Of a DNA stretch of 25,837 nucleotides, positions 1 through 8,073 are shown one piece after another (positions within the stretch are counted from its first letter, which is position 1; each line of letters begins with the position of its first letter). The notes under the pieces are model-generated. The model saw nothing but the letters and a program-made list of their open reading frames with translations. It made no database searches and had not been told where the DNA came from. A program made the position numbers and the translations under genes. Origin of the DNA: UBA2773 sp964643985 (GTDB lineage: Bacteria; Patescibacteriota; Minisyncoccia; Moranbacterales; DUUL01); assembly GCA_964643985.1 (NCBI GenBank), contig CAZXUS010000015.1, positions 1-25,837 of the forward strand, written 5' to 3'.

Positions 1-855
1 GGGAATTTTTTTGGTAATAATATAATGTTGGCTATTCCTGAAGAGAAAGTTTTTACTAGAGTTATTTCAATACCAGCTATGGAAGAGGGGAAAGCCCTAG
101 AAGAAGCAATTAAATGGGAAACAGAATCGAATATTCCAGTTGCTTTGAAAGATATTTATTATGATTGGCAAATTCTTGATAAAACAAAAGATCAATTTAA
201 TATTTTAATAATGGCTGTCAGCAAAGAGGTTGTTGATAATTATTTAGATATTTTTGATACTCTCAATTTAAAAATAATTGCCTTGGAACCTGAATCGTTG
301 TCAACGGCTAGAAGTTTGATAGAAAGAGGTTTTCAGGGTTATAGTTTGATCGTTTATATAGGAACAAATTCTAGTAATTTTGCGATTTGCAAAAAAAATA
401 TTCCAGTTTTTACGGCGGATAGCTCTATCTCTGGAAAAATGATGACCGAAATTGTTGTTAAAAATTTGGGTTTTAGTTTTGAAAAAGCAGAAAATTATAA
501 AATAAAAAAAGGTTTAGAGGACAGCGAAATTGATGGGAAGGTGATTTTTAATCCAGTTTTAGGAAATCTTATTAAGGAAATAAAAAAAACCATCGAGTTT
601 TTGCACGAGAATTTATTCTTAGAGGAAAAAGACAAAAAAATAACAAAAATTATTTTATGTGGAGGAGGTTTCAACTTGAAGGGATTGAGTTCTTATTTAA
701 GTATTAAGTTGAAACAATCCGTAATACAAGCCAATCCTTGGTTGAATTTAAATTTTGTAAAAAAAATTCCACCAATTTCAAAGCAAAATTCTCAAGGTTT
801 TGCTCCCGTAATTGGGTTGACTCTAAAAGCTCAAGATTATGATAAGATCAATTAA
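1..855 (+). CDS. pilM: Type IV pilus assembly protein PilM, 5' end cut by window
   Basis: The reading frame is open from base 1 and gives 284 residues, so the N-terminus lies outside the window and the ATG at 25 is internal. PilM is a cytoplasmic actin-like ATPase-fold protein that binds the N-terminal tail of PilN and links the pilus inner-membrane platform to the motor. Visible family features are the segment IPEEKVFTRVISIP, a central actin-like core (LIVYIGTNSSNFAI) and the C-terminal nucleotide-pocket glycine motif ILCGGGFNLKGLSSYL followed by ANPW. The gene overlaps pilN by 17 bp, which indicates translational coupling. Family assignment is firm from motif and gene order. Confidence 0.9.
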   Translation, partial: GNFFGNNIMLAIPEEKVFTRVISIPAMEEGKALEEAIKWETESNIPVALKDIYYDWQILDKTKDQFNILIMAVSKEVVDNYLDIFDTLNLKIIALEPESLSTARSLIERGFQGYSLIVYIGTNSSNFAICKKNIPVFTADSSISGKMMTEIVVKNLGFSFEKAENYKIKKGLEDSEIDGKVIFNPVLGNLIKEIKKTIEFLHENLFLEEKDKKITKIILCGGGFNLKGLSSYLSIKLKQSVIQANPWLNLNFVKKIPPISKQNSQGFAPVIGLTLKAQDYDKIN

Positions 856-1393
856 TTTATTACCAGCTGAAAGAAAAAATATAATTAAAACCGATAATTT
901 TAATCAGTTTCTTTTTAAAGTTGGGTTTGTGGTGATTTTCTCAATTTTATTGTTTATTGTTTTTTTGCTGGCTAATTTATTTATTATTAATATTTATAAA
1001 AAAATTAATCAAGATGAAATAAAAAGAACTGAAAGTGGTGAATTAAGCGTAATAATTCAAAAAGCGAAAACCAAAATTGATGATAATTATTTAAAGACTA
1101 ACCAGTCAGTAATTGAAATAAAAAAAAGAATTTCTTACTGGAACTACTTGAACCAAATTAATCAGGTTTTACCAGAAAATGTTTATTATTCCAAGCTTAC
1201 ATTGGAGGCCGGAAAGATGAAGCTAGAGGGATTGGCTAAAAATAGAAATGATTTGGTTAAGTTTAAGGAAATCTTAGAACAAGACAAAAATTTCACAGAA
1301 GTTAAAATGCCTATTTCTAATTTTACCTCACAGGAAAATATTAATTTTGAAATTAATTTAGAATTTTTAGTGACAAACTCTTTTTTGGAGTAG
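839..1393 (+). CDS. pilN: Type IV pilus assembly protein PilN
   Basis: A 184-aa bitopic inner-membrane protein of the pilus platform. It starts MIRSINLLPAERKN; the INLLP tail is the PilM-binding signature of PilN. A single transmembrane helix follows at about residues 25-53, then a coiled-coil-prone stretch and a small periplasmic-type alpha/beta domain (about 100-184) of the fold that dimerises with PilO. The start lies inside the end of pilM and no Shine-Dalgarno is visible, so translation is probably coupled to pilM. Length is in the normal range for the family. Confidence 0.9.
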   Translation: MIRSINLLPAERKNIIKTDNFNQFLFKVGFVVIFSILLFIVFLLANLFIINIYKKINQDEIKRTESGELSVIIQKAKTKIDDNYLKTNQSVIEIKKRISYWNYLNQINQVLPENVYYSKLTLEAGKMKLEGLAKNRNDLVKFKEILEQDKNFTEVKMPISNFTSQENINFEINLEFLVTNSFLE

Positions 1394-1455
1394 TTGGTTG
1401 AATCAGATAAAATAATATTTTTAGAAAAATTTTACTAAAAAAGTAATTACCATAA

Positions 1456-2043
1456 ATGGATATCAAAGCAGGAAGACAAAAAACATTATTAACATTTTTT
1501 TCTTTTTCAATTCTTTCAATTCTTTTGATTTATTTTTTGGTCATTCCGATAACAAGGAAGGTTTACCAGCAGAAAGATTTTCTTGAAGAAGCCAAACTAA
1601 CGCTCTCTCGGGATCAAGAAAACATAGATGAATATAGAAGTGATCTGGAATATTTAGAAAATAATTCTTTTCTCAATGAAGGTTTGGAAGTTAATGAAAA
1701 TAATAGAGTTGAGCTGATAGAGTTTTTGGAGGAAATTGCTAAAAAAGAATCTTTAGAGTTAAAAATAGAAACTTTTGGCGTTACTATTAATAGAAATGTT
1801 AAAAGTGAAAATAATGGAGTAGGAAAAACTATTTTGAAACTTTCCTTAAGAGGTGATTACGAAAGTTTTTTAGTTTTTGTATATCAATTGCAAAATTCTA
1901 AATATATTGTCAATATTGATAAATTGATAGTGGAAGATTTTGATGAAGCTAAAATGAGGAATATAAAAAAAGACTTTTTGCCCGAAGAATTGCCAGAAAT
2001 TGAAGGAGAAATAGTTATTTCTTTTAATGAGCAAAAAATATGA
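1456..2043 (+). CDS. pilO: PilO-like type IV pilus inner-membrane protein
   Basis: A 195-aa protein with a short N-terminal cytoplasmic tail, one transmembrane helix at about residues 14-34, a coiled-coil region (about 38-75) and a C-terminal alpha/beta domain. This is the PilO architecture: it pairs with PilN in the membrane to form the alignment platform. Sequence identity to PilO is not obvious by eye, so the name rests on position after pilM-pilN, size and topology. The stop overlaps the next start (ATGA at 2040-2043), a typical coupling arrangement. It ends in TGA, which is rare in this window. Confidence 0.75.
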   Translation: MDIKAGRQKTLLTFFSFSILSILLIYFLVIPITRKVYQQKDFLEEAKLTLSRDQENIDEYRSDLEYLENNSFLNEGLEVNENNRVELIEFLEEIAKKESLELKIETFGVTINRNVKSENNGVGKTILKLSLRGDYESFLVFVYQLQNSKYIVNIDKLIVEDFDEAKMRNIKKDFLPEELPEIEGEIVISFNEQKI

Positions 2044-2420
2044 AAATGAGAATTAATTTAAAGGAAAAGATTAAGGATGGTTTGGTCTATTTTCAGAAAA
2101 AGAATTGGATTATAACAATTTTACTTTTTTTTGTTATTCTTTTGTTTGCTCTGGTCGTTTGGCAAGATTGTATCTTAAATCCTAGTCCTAGTAAGACAAC
2201 TTTGGATAATATAGCTAAAGTCGAACAAGAATTTAAAACTAAAATGAGCGATATTAAAAAGAATCATCAGATTTTAAAAGATCAAGAGCAGAGATTCAAT
2301 AACCCTAAAAAAAACACAAGAAATAGAAACTATTTTGAACCTTTGGAGGAGGTTCCGGATTTGCCAAGTTTAGAAAAAAATCCAACTGATAAAAATTTTA
2401 ATCCAGAGATAGTCCTTTAG
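2040..2420 (+). CDS. Small membrane protein at end of pilus operon
   Basis: A 126-aa protein overlapping the pilO stop by 4 bp, so it is translated as part of the pilM-N-O operon. Residues 1-21 are basic, about 22-44 form one transmembrane helix (IITILLFFVILLFALVVWQD), and the rest is polar, lysine/asparagine-rich and ends in a proline-rich linker. By position it could stand in for PilP, the lipoprotein that follows pilO in many bacteria, but I see no lipobox and no PilP fold, and the protein is short. A role in pilus assembly is inferred only from context. Confidence 0.65.
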   Translation: MKMRINLKEKIKDGLVYFQKKNWIITILLFFVILLFALVVWQDCILNPSPSKTTLDNIAKVEQEFKTKMSDIKKNHQILKDQEQRFNNPKKNTRNRNYFEPLEEVPDLPSLEKNPTDKNFNPEIVL

Positions 2421-2424
2421 AATT

Positions 2425-2453
2425 TTGACTTATCTTTAATTGTTTGCTATCTT
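2425..2453 (+). promoter_or_regulatory. Sigma70-type promoter for tRNA-Arg
   Basis: TTGACT at 2425-2430, a 17-base spacer ending in TGC, and TATCTT at 2448-2453. The TGC next to the -10 box makes it an extended -10 promoter. Expected transcription start is near 2460, about 60 bases before the mature tRNA. It lies immediately after the pilus operon stop codon. Confidence 0.6.
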
Positions 2454-2519
2454 TATTGAGCATTCTTATTGATAAGTTTTTTGTTTTTGAATGAAATTGA
2501 TTTTTTAAAGAATATCTAT

Positions 2520-2591
2520 CCCCTCGTAGTTTAATGGATAGAACATCGGCCTTCTAAGCCGAATACGAAGGTTCGATTCCTTCCGAGGGGA
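2520..2591 (+). tRNA. tRNA-Arg (anticodon UCU)
   Basis: A complete 72-nt cloverleaf: acceptor CCCCTCG/CGAGGGG (7 bp), D-arm GTTT/GAAC, anticodon stem TCGGC/GCCGA with loop CTTCTAA (anticodon TCT), 4-nt variable loop, T-stem GAAGG/CCTTC with loop TTCGATT, and discriminator A. It reads AGA/AGG codons, which are heavily used in this AT-rich DNA. The 3' CCA is not encoded (CAA follows), so it must be added by the CCA enzyme. Confidence 0.95.
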
Positions 2592-2925
2592 CAACGAGGA
2601 GCTTGCTCCGAGTTTATTTTTTACTGTAAATTCCAAATTTTAATTAAATTTCCTTCAAATTTTTTCAACCTATAAATATAGGTATCAAAAATTTTCATAA
2701 AATTTATCACAATATTCTAAAATTTCGCAACGAAAAAATGCTCTTTTGTTTATTCTTGAATAATAAGATAGTTGAATAATTTTTTCTTTATTGAGAACAA
2801 AATTATCAAATTTTTAGTTACAAAAATAGACTCGGAGCAAGCTCCTTTTTATTTTTCTAGAATTATCTCGAAATTTAATCCAAAATTATTAAATTTCATA
2901 ACGAAAAATAGCTCATTGGTTTTTA
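2592..2925. repeat. AT-rich intergenic repeat region, diverged hairpin family
   Basis: No gene is visible here. A 16-base inverted repeat (GGAGCTTGCTCCGAGT at 2598-2613, its reverse complement at 2830-2845) brackets about 215 bases of very AT-rich DNA. Inside and just beyond it are two copies of a core resembling AAATTTCGTAACGAAA (near 2722 and 2896), the same core found in the hairpin repeats at 4107, 15724 and 20257. I read it as one or two decayed members of that family. The copy at 2830 is followed by T-rich DNA and could act weakly as a terminator. Confidence 0.5.
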
Positions 2926-2983
2926 CGAATTATAATTATAAATAATAATAATTATTTTTAGTTCTTTTGGGTTTGTTTTTTTA

Positions 2984-3012
2984 TTGACAAAAAATAAAAC
3001 TAAAATTAGAAT
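2984..3012 (+). promoter_or_regulatory. Promoter of the thioredoxin-fold gene
   Basis: Perfect -35 TTGACA at 2984-2989, 17-base spacer, TAGAAT at 3007-3012. The next coding start is at 3060, giving a leader of roughly 40 bases. Confidence 0.6.
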
Positions 3013-3059
3013 GAGGTTCAAGGTTTAAAAAGATAAAATTATAAATATTAATAAAGAAT

Positions 3060-4088
3060 ATGGAAGAAGAAAAGAAAATGGAGGAGGGGAAAAAGGAGGG
3101 AATAAGTAAGAATAAAATGGCCAATGTAATTTTACTAGCGGGGGTTTTTTTTGGAGTCGGTTTTTTTGTTAGTCAGGGTAATCTCTTGAATAAAGAACAA
3201 AAAACTTTTATTACCCTAGAAGAAGCTAAAGATAAGGCTGAAAATTTTATTACTGAAAATTTAGTGCAACCTGGAACTGAAATAAAAGTTAAAGGAGCTA
3301 GTGAAGAAAGAGGTCTTTATAAAGTGGTCGTCACTGTTCAGGAGCAAGAGATAGAAACTTATATGACTAAGGACGGAAAATCTTTTTTTCCTCAAGCGAT
3401 GAATATTGAAGAAATTGAGGAGCAAAAAAATGCTTCTCAGGAAAATCAAGCAGTTGCTCCAGTGGAGGTTCCAAAACAAGATAAACCAGTCGTTGAAACT
3501 TTTATTATGAGTTATTGTCCCTATGGAACTCAAGTTCAAAAAGGCTTTTTGCCAGTTGTTCAGTTATTGAAAGATAAGATTGATTTTGATTTTAAATTTG
3601 TTGATTATGCGATGCACGAAAAGGATGAGATTGATGAAAATTTAGTTCAATACTGTATTAACGAAGATAATCAACAAAAATATTATAAATATTTGGATTG
3701 TTTTTTGGCGAGTGAAGATTCTAAGAGTTGTTTAGCTAAAGCTCAAGTCAATCAAGCTAAATTAAATCAATGTGTTGTGGATGTTGATAATAAATATGGT
3801 GTAATAAAGGCTTATGAAGATAAAGAAAGTTGGGGTGGACAATTCCCTCCCTTTGATATTCAAAAAGAGGATAATTTAAAGTATGGAGTGCAAGGATCTC
3901 CAACTATTGTTATTAATGGTGTAGAAGCTTCATCAGCTCGAGATCCACAAAGCTTGTTGGCTATTATTTGTAGTGGTTTTGAAAAACCACCAGTTGAATG
4001 TAATCAAGAGCTTTCAGCTGAAACTCCTGCTCCAGGATTTGGAAGCGGAATTACTAACTCAAACGCTGCCGCTGATTGTGCTGAATAG
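3060..4088 (+). CDS. Membrane-anchored DsbA/GILT-like thioredoxin-fold protein
   Basis: A 342-aa protein: a charged cytoplasmic tail (1-19), a transmembrane anchor at about 20-38, a small lysine-rich domain (about 50-115), a proline/glutamine linker (about 124-143) and a C-terminal thioredoxin fold (about 144-310). The fold is marked by VETFIMSYCPYG at the active-site position and GSPTIVING with the cis-proline (P281). The active site reads Cys153-Pro-Tyr-Gly, so the second cysteine of a CXXC motif is missing; further cysteines at 199, 214, 224 and 238 may supply the partner. It probably handles thiols of extracytoplasmic proteins, perhaps of surface or pilus proteins, but the direction of the reaction is unknown. 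No Shine-Dalgarno precedes the start; Met7 is an alternative. Confidence 0.8.
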   Translation: MEEEKKMEEGKKEGISKNKMANVILLAGVFFGVGFFVSQGNLLNKEQKTFITLEEAKDKAENFITENLVQPGTEIKVKGASEERGLYKVVVTVQEQEIETYMTKDGKSFFPQAMNIEEIEEQKNASQENQAVAPVEVPKQDKPVVETFIMSYCPYGTQVQKGFLPVVQLLKDKIDFDFKFVDYAMHEKDEIDENLVQYCINEDNQQKYYKYLDCFLASEDSKSCLAKAQVNQAKLNQCVVDVDNKYGVIKAYEDKESWGGQFPPFDIQKEDNLKYGVQGSPTIVINGVEASSARDPQSLLAIICSGFEKPPVECNQELSAETPAPGFGSGITNSNAAADCAE

Positions 4089-4106
4089 TAAAATCTAAAA
4101 TAGCAA

Positions 4107-4267
4107 GAGACTGTCTTCAACCACTCTTTTTACTGCAATTTTCCAATCTTGGTTAAATTATTTAAAAATTCTCTTGCACTAACTAACGCTAAAGCTTCAA
4201 AAATTTTTAATTAATTTATCTCAAAATTGGAAAATTTCGTAACAAAACTGTGATTGGAGACAATCTC
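4107..4267. repeat. Hairpin repeat, copy B
   Basis: A 161-bp imperfect inverted repeat beginning 18 bases after the upstream stop codon. The left end GAGACTGTCTTCAACCAC pairs with the right end GTGATTGGAGACAATCTC (with G-T wobbles); an inner arm continues as TTTTACTGCAA/TTTCGTAACAAAA. The whole unit can fold into one long hairpin. It shares ends and core with the units at 15724, 20257 and 20759. Confidence 0.75.
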
Positions 4268-4270
4268 ATT

Positions 4271-4296
4271 AAAAACCTCGTTTATTCGAGGTTTTT
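4271..4296. terminator. Bidirectional terminator between convergent genes
   Basis: Perfect 10-bp stem AAAAACCTCG / CGAGGTTTTT with loop TTTATT. It lies between the + strand thioredoxin-fold gene and the - strand ychF, with a T-run on either strand, so it can stop transcription from both sides. Confidence 0.85.
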
Positions 4297-4313
4297 ACTT
4301 TATGAAAATATTT

Positions 4314-5387
4314 TTAAATTTTAAATTCGATTACATCTCCGTCTTGGACAACATAATCTTTGCCGACGGTTTTTAGCAATCCCAATTCTTTCGCTTTGGT
4401 TCTCGATTTAGTTTCAACCAGATCGTTATAGGGAATTATCTCCGCTTTGATGAATTTTTCTTGAAAATCAGAATGAATAGCTCGACCAGCTTCAGGAGCC
4501 GTCGAGTTGATGGGAACTTGCCAAGCTCGAGTCTCTGTTTCGCCGGCGGTTAAAAAGGTCATTAAACTTAAAAGATGGTAGCTTTTTTTTATCAATTCAT
4601 TTAATTCTGATTTTAACTCCAGTTCTTGTTTATCTTCGTCGCTTAAATCTAAAAGTTCTTCTTCGATTTTTATATCCAAGGCAACGTAATTTTGAGGATT
4701 TTTGAGTAAGTTTAAAAGTTTGAATTTTGATAAGTCAGTTTTAATATCTTCGGGTTGGTTAGTATTCAGAACATATAAAACTGGCTTAAATGATAACAAA
4801 CATAAGTCTTTGATTAATTCAAAGTCTTCCTCTAATGATTCTATAAATTTTTGAACTTGAGTTAAATTATTATTATTTAAAATCTTCTCTAAATTTTTAG
4901 TTATTTCTAATATTTTTAAAGCCTCCTTATCTCCAGTCTTGGTTTGTTTGCTAATTTTTTCAATTCTTTTCTTAATAGTTTCTAGGTCGGCTAGAATTAA
5001 TTCAGTATTTATTATTTCAATATCTTCTTTGGGGTCAATCCTTTCTTTGACGTGACTAATGTTGGCATTTTCAAAGAATCTAACAACTTGAACAATAGCA
5101 TCTACTTCGCGAATATTTTGCAAAAATTTATTTCCTAAACCTTGTCCTTCGGCGGCCCCTTCAACTAATCCAGCAATGTCAACAAATTCAATAGTGGAAT
5201 AAATCTTTTTTTTGGAATTAAAAAGTTCGGCTAGTTTATCAATTCGTTCGTCAAGTACTTCAACAATCCCAGTGTTGGGTTCAATGGTGCAAAAGGGATA
5301 GTTGTTGATATCAACTTGAATTTTAGTTAAAGCTTTGAAGAGAGTCGATTTACCAACATTGGGAAGACCAACGATGCCTATTTTCAT
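4314..5387 (-). CDS. ychF: Redox-regulated ATPase YchF (Obg-family P-loop protein)
   Basis: A 357-aa full-length YchF. The P-loop GLPNVGKST is at residues 7-15, followed by switch segments YPFCTIEPN and DIAGLVEGAAEGQGLGNKFL. The usual NKxD specificity motif is replaced by LNTNQPED, as in the YchF family, which prefers ATP over GTP. A helical insert (about 130-195) and a C-terminal TGS domain (MTFLTAGETETRAW, ending QDGDVIEFKI) complete the family layout. It associates with ribosomes and is linked to stress and translation control. The gene is transcribed divergently from the DUF389 gene, and no Shine-Dalgarno is visible before the ATG. Confidence 0.95.
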   Translation of the reverse strand: MKIGIVGLPNVGKSTLFKALTKIQVDINNYPFCTIEPNTGIVEVLDERIDKLAELFNSKKKIYSTIEFVDIAGLVEGAAEGQGLGNKFLQNIREVDAIVQVVRFFENANISHVKERIDPKEDIEIINTELILADLETIKKRIEKISKQTKTGDKEALKILEITKNLEKILNNNNLTQVQKFIESLEEDFELIKDLCLLSFKPVLYVLNTNQPEDIKTDLSKFKLLNLLKNPQNYVALDIKIEEELLDLSDEDKQELELKSELNELIKKSYHLLSLMTFLTAGETETRAWQVPINSTAPEAGRAIHSDFQEKFIKAEIIPYNDLVETKSRTKAKELGLLKTVGKDYVVQDGDVIEFKI

Positions 5388-5499
5388 TTGTGTAAATTAA
5401 TTTTATCAATAAGTTTCCAATAGGAATAGCATAATATAAATTGCTTAAATAAACAAGGATTAAAACATTTTAATAGCTATTAAAAGGGTTGTTTGTTGT

Positions 5500-5528
5500 T
5501 TGAAAAAAAGATATTATTAATTTATACT
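5500..5528 (+). promoter_or_regulatory. Promoter upstream of the DUF389 gene
   Basis: TTGAAA at 5500-5505, 17-base spacer, TATACT at 5523-5528. The resulting leader is about 100 bases. In it, the segment after 5531 (ATTTTCAAATAACC) can pair with GGTTAATTGAAAAT near 5591, so the leader may be folded. Confidence 0.55.
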
Positions 5529-5635
5529 ATTTTCAAATAACCGTTTTCTCTCCAAGTCTTGAAAATTTGGATTGCAATTTAATGGGAGTTGGTTAATTGA
5601 AAATGGCATTAGACGCTGATTATTATTTATTATAA

Positions 5636-6409
5636 ATGTTTAGTTTCAAAAAAATTAAAGGAGATCATCTTTTCCGAGATGTTAATGATGAAATCAGAAA
5701 TGAGGTAGTAAAAACTATTATTAAAGCTTCAACTCCTAGGAAGAGTTTTTTTGTAATGGTCGCAGTTTCTTCTTTTCTATGTACCGCAGGATTGTTAATG
5801 GAAAGTGTGACATTGATCATTGGCTCAATGTTAATAGCGCCAATGCTATCAGCTATTTTATCAATTTCTCTGGGAATGGTTGTTTTAAATATCAAATTGT
5901 TTTATCGTTCAGTGCTAGTGGTCTCTAAGGCTTTTTTACTTTTGTTTATTTCAGCTTTTGGGATTTCAATGTTTTTTGATATGTCGCAAGAATTTTCTTA
6001 TGATTTTTTATTAAAATCTGAGCTTCAACTAGAAATTTTTATAGTAGCTTTGATTGTTGGATTTGCAGCGACACTGTCTTTTGTGCGAAAAGAACTTTCT
6101 CAATATGTAATTGGGACAGCCATTGCCGTTACGTTAATTCCTCCAATTGCAATTAGCGCGATTGCTTTAAGAATGGGTTATCCAGATTATTTTTTAAATG
6201 CTTTATGGATATTTTTTATAAATTTTATGGGGATAATAATTTCTTCTGTGGCAGTTTTTGTTGTCACCAAGTTTCATTATGCGCAAAAAAAAGTCATAGA
6301 AGAACTTGAAGATGAAAAAAAGTTTTTGGATAAATTGACCAGAAAAGAAAAAATTAGAAAGTGGCTTTTTGAAGGTTTTTCTTTAGCTAAAAATGTTTTT
6401 AAGAGATAA
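5636..6409 (+). CDS. DUF389 family integral membrane protein
   Basis: A 257-aa hydrophobic protein with about five to six membrane segments between residues 38 and 210 (for example SFLCTAGLLMESVTLIIGSM, then MLIAPMLSAILSISLGMVVL) and a charged cytoplasmic C-terminal tail rich in Lys/Glu. The segment GSMLIAPMLSAILSISLGMV and the later TLIPPIAISAIAL are typical of the DUF389 family, whose biochemical role is not established. metG starts 6 bases after its stop, so the two are probably co-transcribed, though no functional link is evident. Confidence 0.8.
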   Translation: MFSFKKIKGDHLFRDVNDEIRNEVVKTIIKASTPRKSFFVMVAVSSFLCTAGLLMESVTLIIGSMLIAPMLSAILSISLGMVVLNIKLFYRSVLVVSKAFLLLFISAFGISMFFDMSQEFSYDFLLKSELQLEIFIVALIVGFAATLSFVRKELSQYVIGTAIAVTLIPPIAISAIALRMGYPDYFLNALWIFFINFMGIIISSVAVFVVTKFHYAQKKVIEELEDEKKFLDKLTRKEKIRKWLFEGFSLAKNVFKR

Positions 6410-6415
6410 AAAAAT

Positions 6416-7915
6416 ATGAAAAATTATTATATTACTACAACCCTACCTTACGTTAATTCTATTCCGCACATCGGGTTTGCTTCGGAAATTATTCGAGCTG
6501 ATATTTTGGCGAGATTTAATAGAGAAGTTTTAGGAAAAGATGTTTTTTTTAATACTGGAACTGATGAACATGGTCAAAAAATTTATGATCAGGCTAAGGA
6601 GAAAGGTTTGTTTGCTCAAGAATTTTGTGATTTACAGGCTCAAGGTTTCAAAAAATTAAAAGAAAGTTTGAATTTAAGTTTTAATAATTTTGTTAGAACT
6701 ACCGATGAAAATCATATTAAAGCTGCTCAAGAATTTTGGAAGATTTGTGAAAAGAAAGGTGATATTTACAAGGCTGAATATGAAACTAAATATTGTGTAG
6801 GATGTGAATTGGAAAAAACTGATTCAGAATTAAATGAGGAAGGGCGTTGTCCACTTCATCCTAATAAAGATTTGCAGTTGAGAAAAGAAGAGAATTATTT
6901 TTTTAAGTTTTCTAATTATCAACAAGCTTTGTTGGATTTTTACAAAGAAAATCCTAATTTCGTGGAACCCAACAAAAGATTTAATGAGATTAAAAAGTTT
7001 GTCGAGAAAGATTTGAAAGATTTTAGTATTTCAAGATTAAAAACTAAAATGCCTTGGGGAGTTTCAGTTCCCGAAGATGATGAACACGTAATGTATGTTT
7101 GGTTTGACGCCTTGGTGAACTATATTTCGGCTTTGGGTTGGCCTTGTCATTGTGAAAGAGTTAATAAACTTGGAGCAGAAGAACCGCCTGAGATGGCCCT
7201 TTGTAAAAGGGATGAATGTAATTATAAAAAATTCTGGCCGGGAATTCAAATTGCAGGGAAAGATAACTTAAGACAACAAGCTGCGATGTGGCAAGCGATG
7301 TTGATGTCGGCTGGATTACCAAATTCTCAGAAAATTTACATCAATGGTTTTATAATTTCAGACGGAGTCAAAATGAGCAAAAGTTTGGGTAATGTTATTT
7401 CTCCGACCGAAATGGTTGAAAAATTTGGGATTGATGGGGCTCGGTATTTGCTGATAGGTTCGTCTAATTTTGGGGAAGACGTTGATTTGACTTGGGATCG
7501 GATGACAGAGCGCTACAATAATGACTTAGCTAATGGCTTGGGAAATGTTTTTTCTAGAGTTATTAAAATGAGCCAAAAGTTGGAACTTTCTGATGAAGAA
7601 ATCAATGAATATATTGATGAAAATATTAAAATTGACTTGAAACAATACCAAGAATTTTTTGAAAAAGGAGAAGTAGAAAAAGTGCTTAAAGATGCTCAAG
7701 AAAAAGTAACTGAAATTGATAGAGAAATGGAGGACTCTAAGCCTTGGGAGTTAGCGAAAAGTGAACCAGAAAAGTTCAAAGAAATAATCTTAAAAGCCTT
7801 AGTTGAATTGCAAGAATTGCAAATTATGGTGAAAATTTTTATGCCAGAAACGGCTGATAAAATGAAGAAAATGTTAATGACCAGGGAAATCCAGAGTCTT
7901 TTTCCTAGAATCTAG
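6416..7915 (+). CDS. metG: Methionyl-tRNA synthetase
   Basis: A 499-aa class I aminoacyl-tRNA synthetase that charges tRNA-Met. The HIGH-type motif is PHIG (17-20) and the KMSKS loop is KMSKS (319-323). A zinc knuckle in the connective domain has C127, C130, C145 and probably H148. The anticodon-binding helical domain follows, with no C-terminal EMAP-like tRNA-binding domain, so it is a minimal form. Unusual is a cysteine-rich segment between YISALGWP and KKFWPG, with C244, C246, C263 and C268, where many MetRS have only a short loop. The transition-state motif reads GKDNLRQQAAMWQAML rather than the common KDILRFH form. Confidence 0.95.
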   Translation: MKNYYITTTLPYVNSIPHIGFASEIIRADILARFNREVLGKDVFFNTGTDEHGQKIYDQAKEKGLFAQEFCDLQAQGFKKLKESLNLSFNNFVRTTDENHIKAAQEFWKICEKKGDIYKAEYETKYCVGCELEKTDSELNEEGRCPLHPNKDLQLRKEENYFFKFSNYQQALLDFYKENPNFVEPNKRFNEIKKFVEKDLKDFSISRLKTKMPWGVSVPEDDEHVMYVWFDALVNYISALGWPCHCERVNKLGAEEPPEMALCKRDECNYKKFWPGIQIAGKDNLRQQAAMWQAMLMSAGLPNSQKIYINGFIISDGVKMSKSLGNVISPTEMVEKFGIDGARYLLIGSSNFGEDVDLTWDRMTERYNNDLANGLGNVFSRVIKMSQKLELSDEEINEYIDENIKIDLKQYQEFFEKGEVEKVLKDAQEKVTEIDREMEDSKPWELAKSEPEKFKEIILKALVELQELQIMVKIFMPETADKMKKMLMTREIQSLFPRI

Positions 7916-8035
7916 AATATAAATTTCAAAGCTAAAATTATTCTAGAAATAATTTCACCCAGCTCTTTTTCTTGTTGTGTTCTTAAAATTACGTATCAAA
8001 ATAATAAAAATTAAATATTAAATATTAAATATTAA

Positions 8036-8065
8036 TTTCTATCATTCTACGTCGTATGATAGAAA
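8036..8065. promoter_or_regulatory. 30-bp palindrome, copy 1 (putative operator)
   Basis: The half-sites TTTCTATCATTCTAC and GTCGTATGATAGAAA match in 13 of 15 positions as an inverted repeat centred on ACGT. An identical copy lies at 8497-8526, so the two bracket the TrpR-like gene. The first possible start codon of that gene (8056) lies inside this palindrome, which argues for the next ATG at 8074 as the real start. No T-run follows, so it is not a typical terminator. Confidence 0.65.
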
Positions 8066-8073
8066 ATAAAAAT

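Noticed and set aside
8011..8034. Triple AAATATTAAATATT run as an origin or iteron array
   Set aside because: It is a short AT-only repeat without DnaA boxes or a replication gene nearby.
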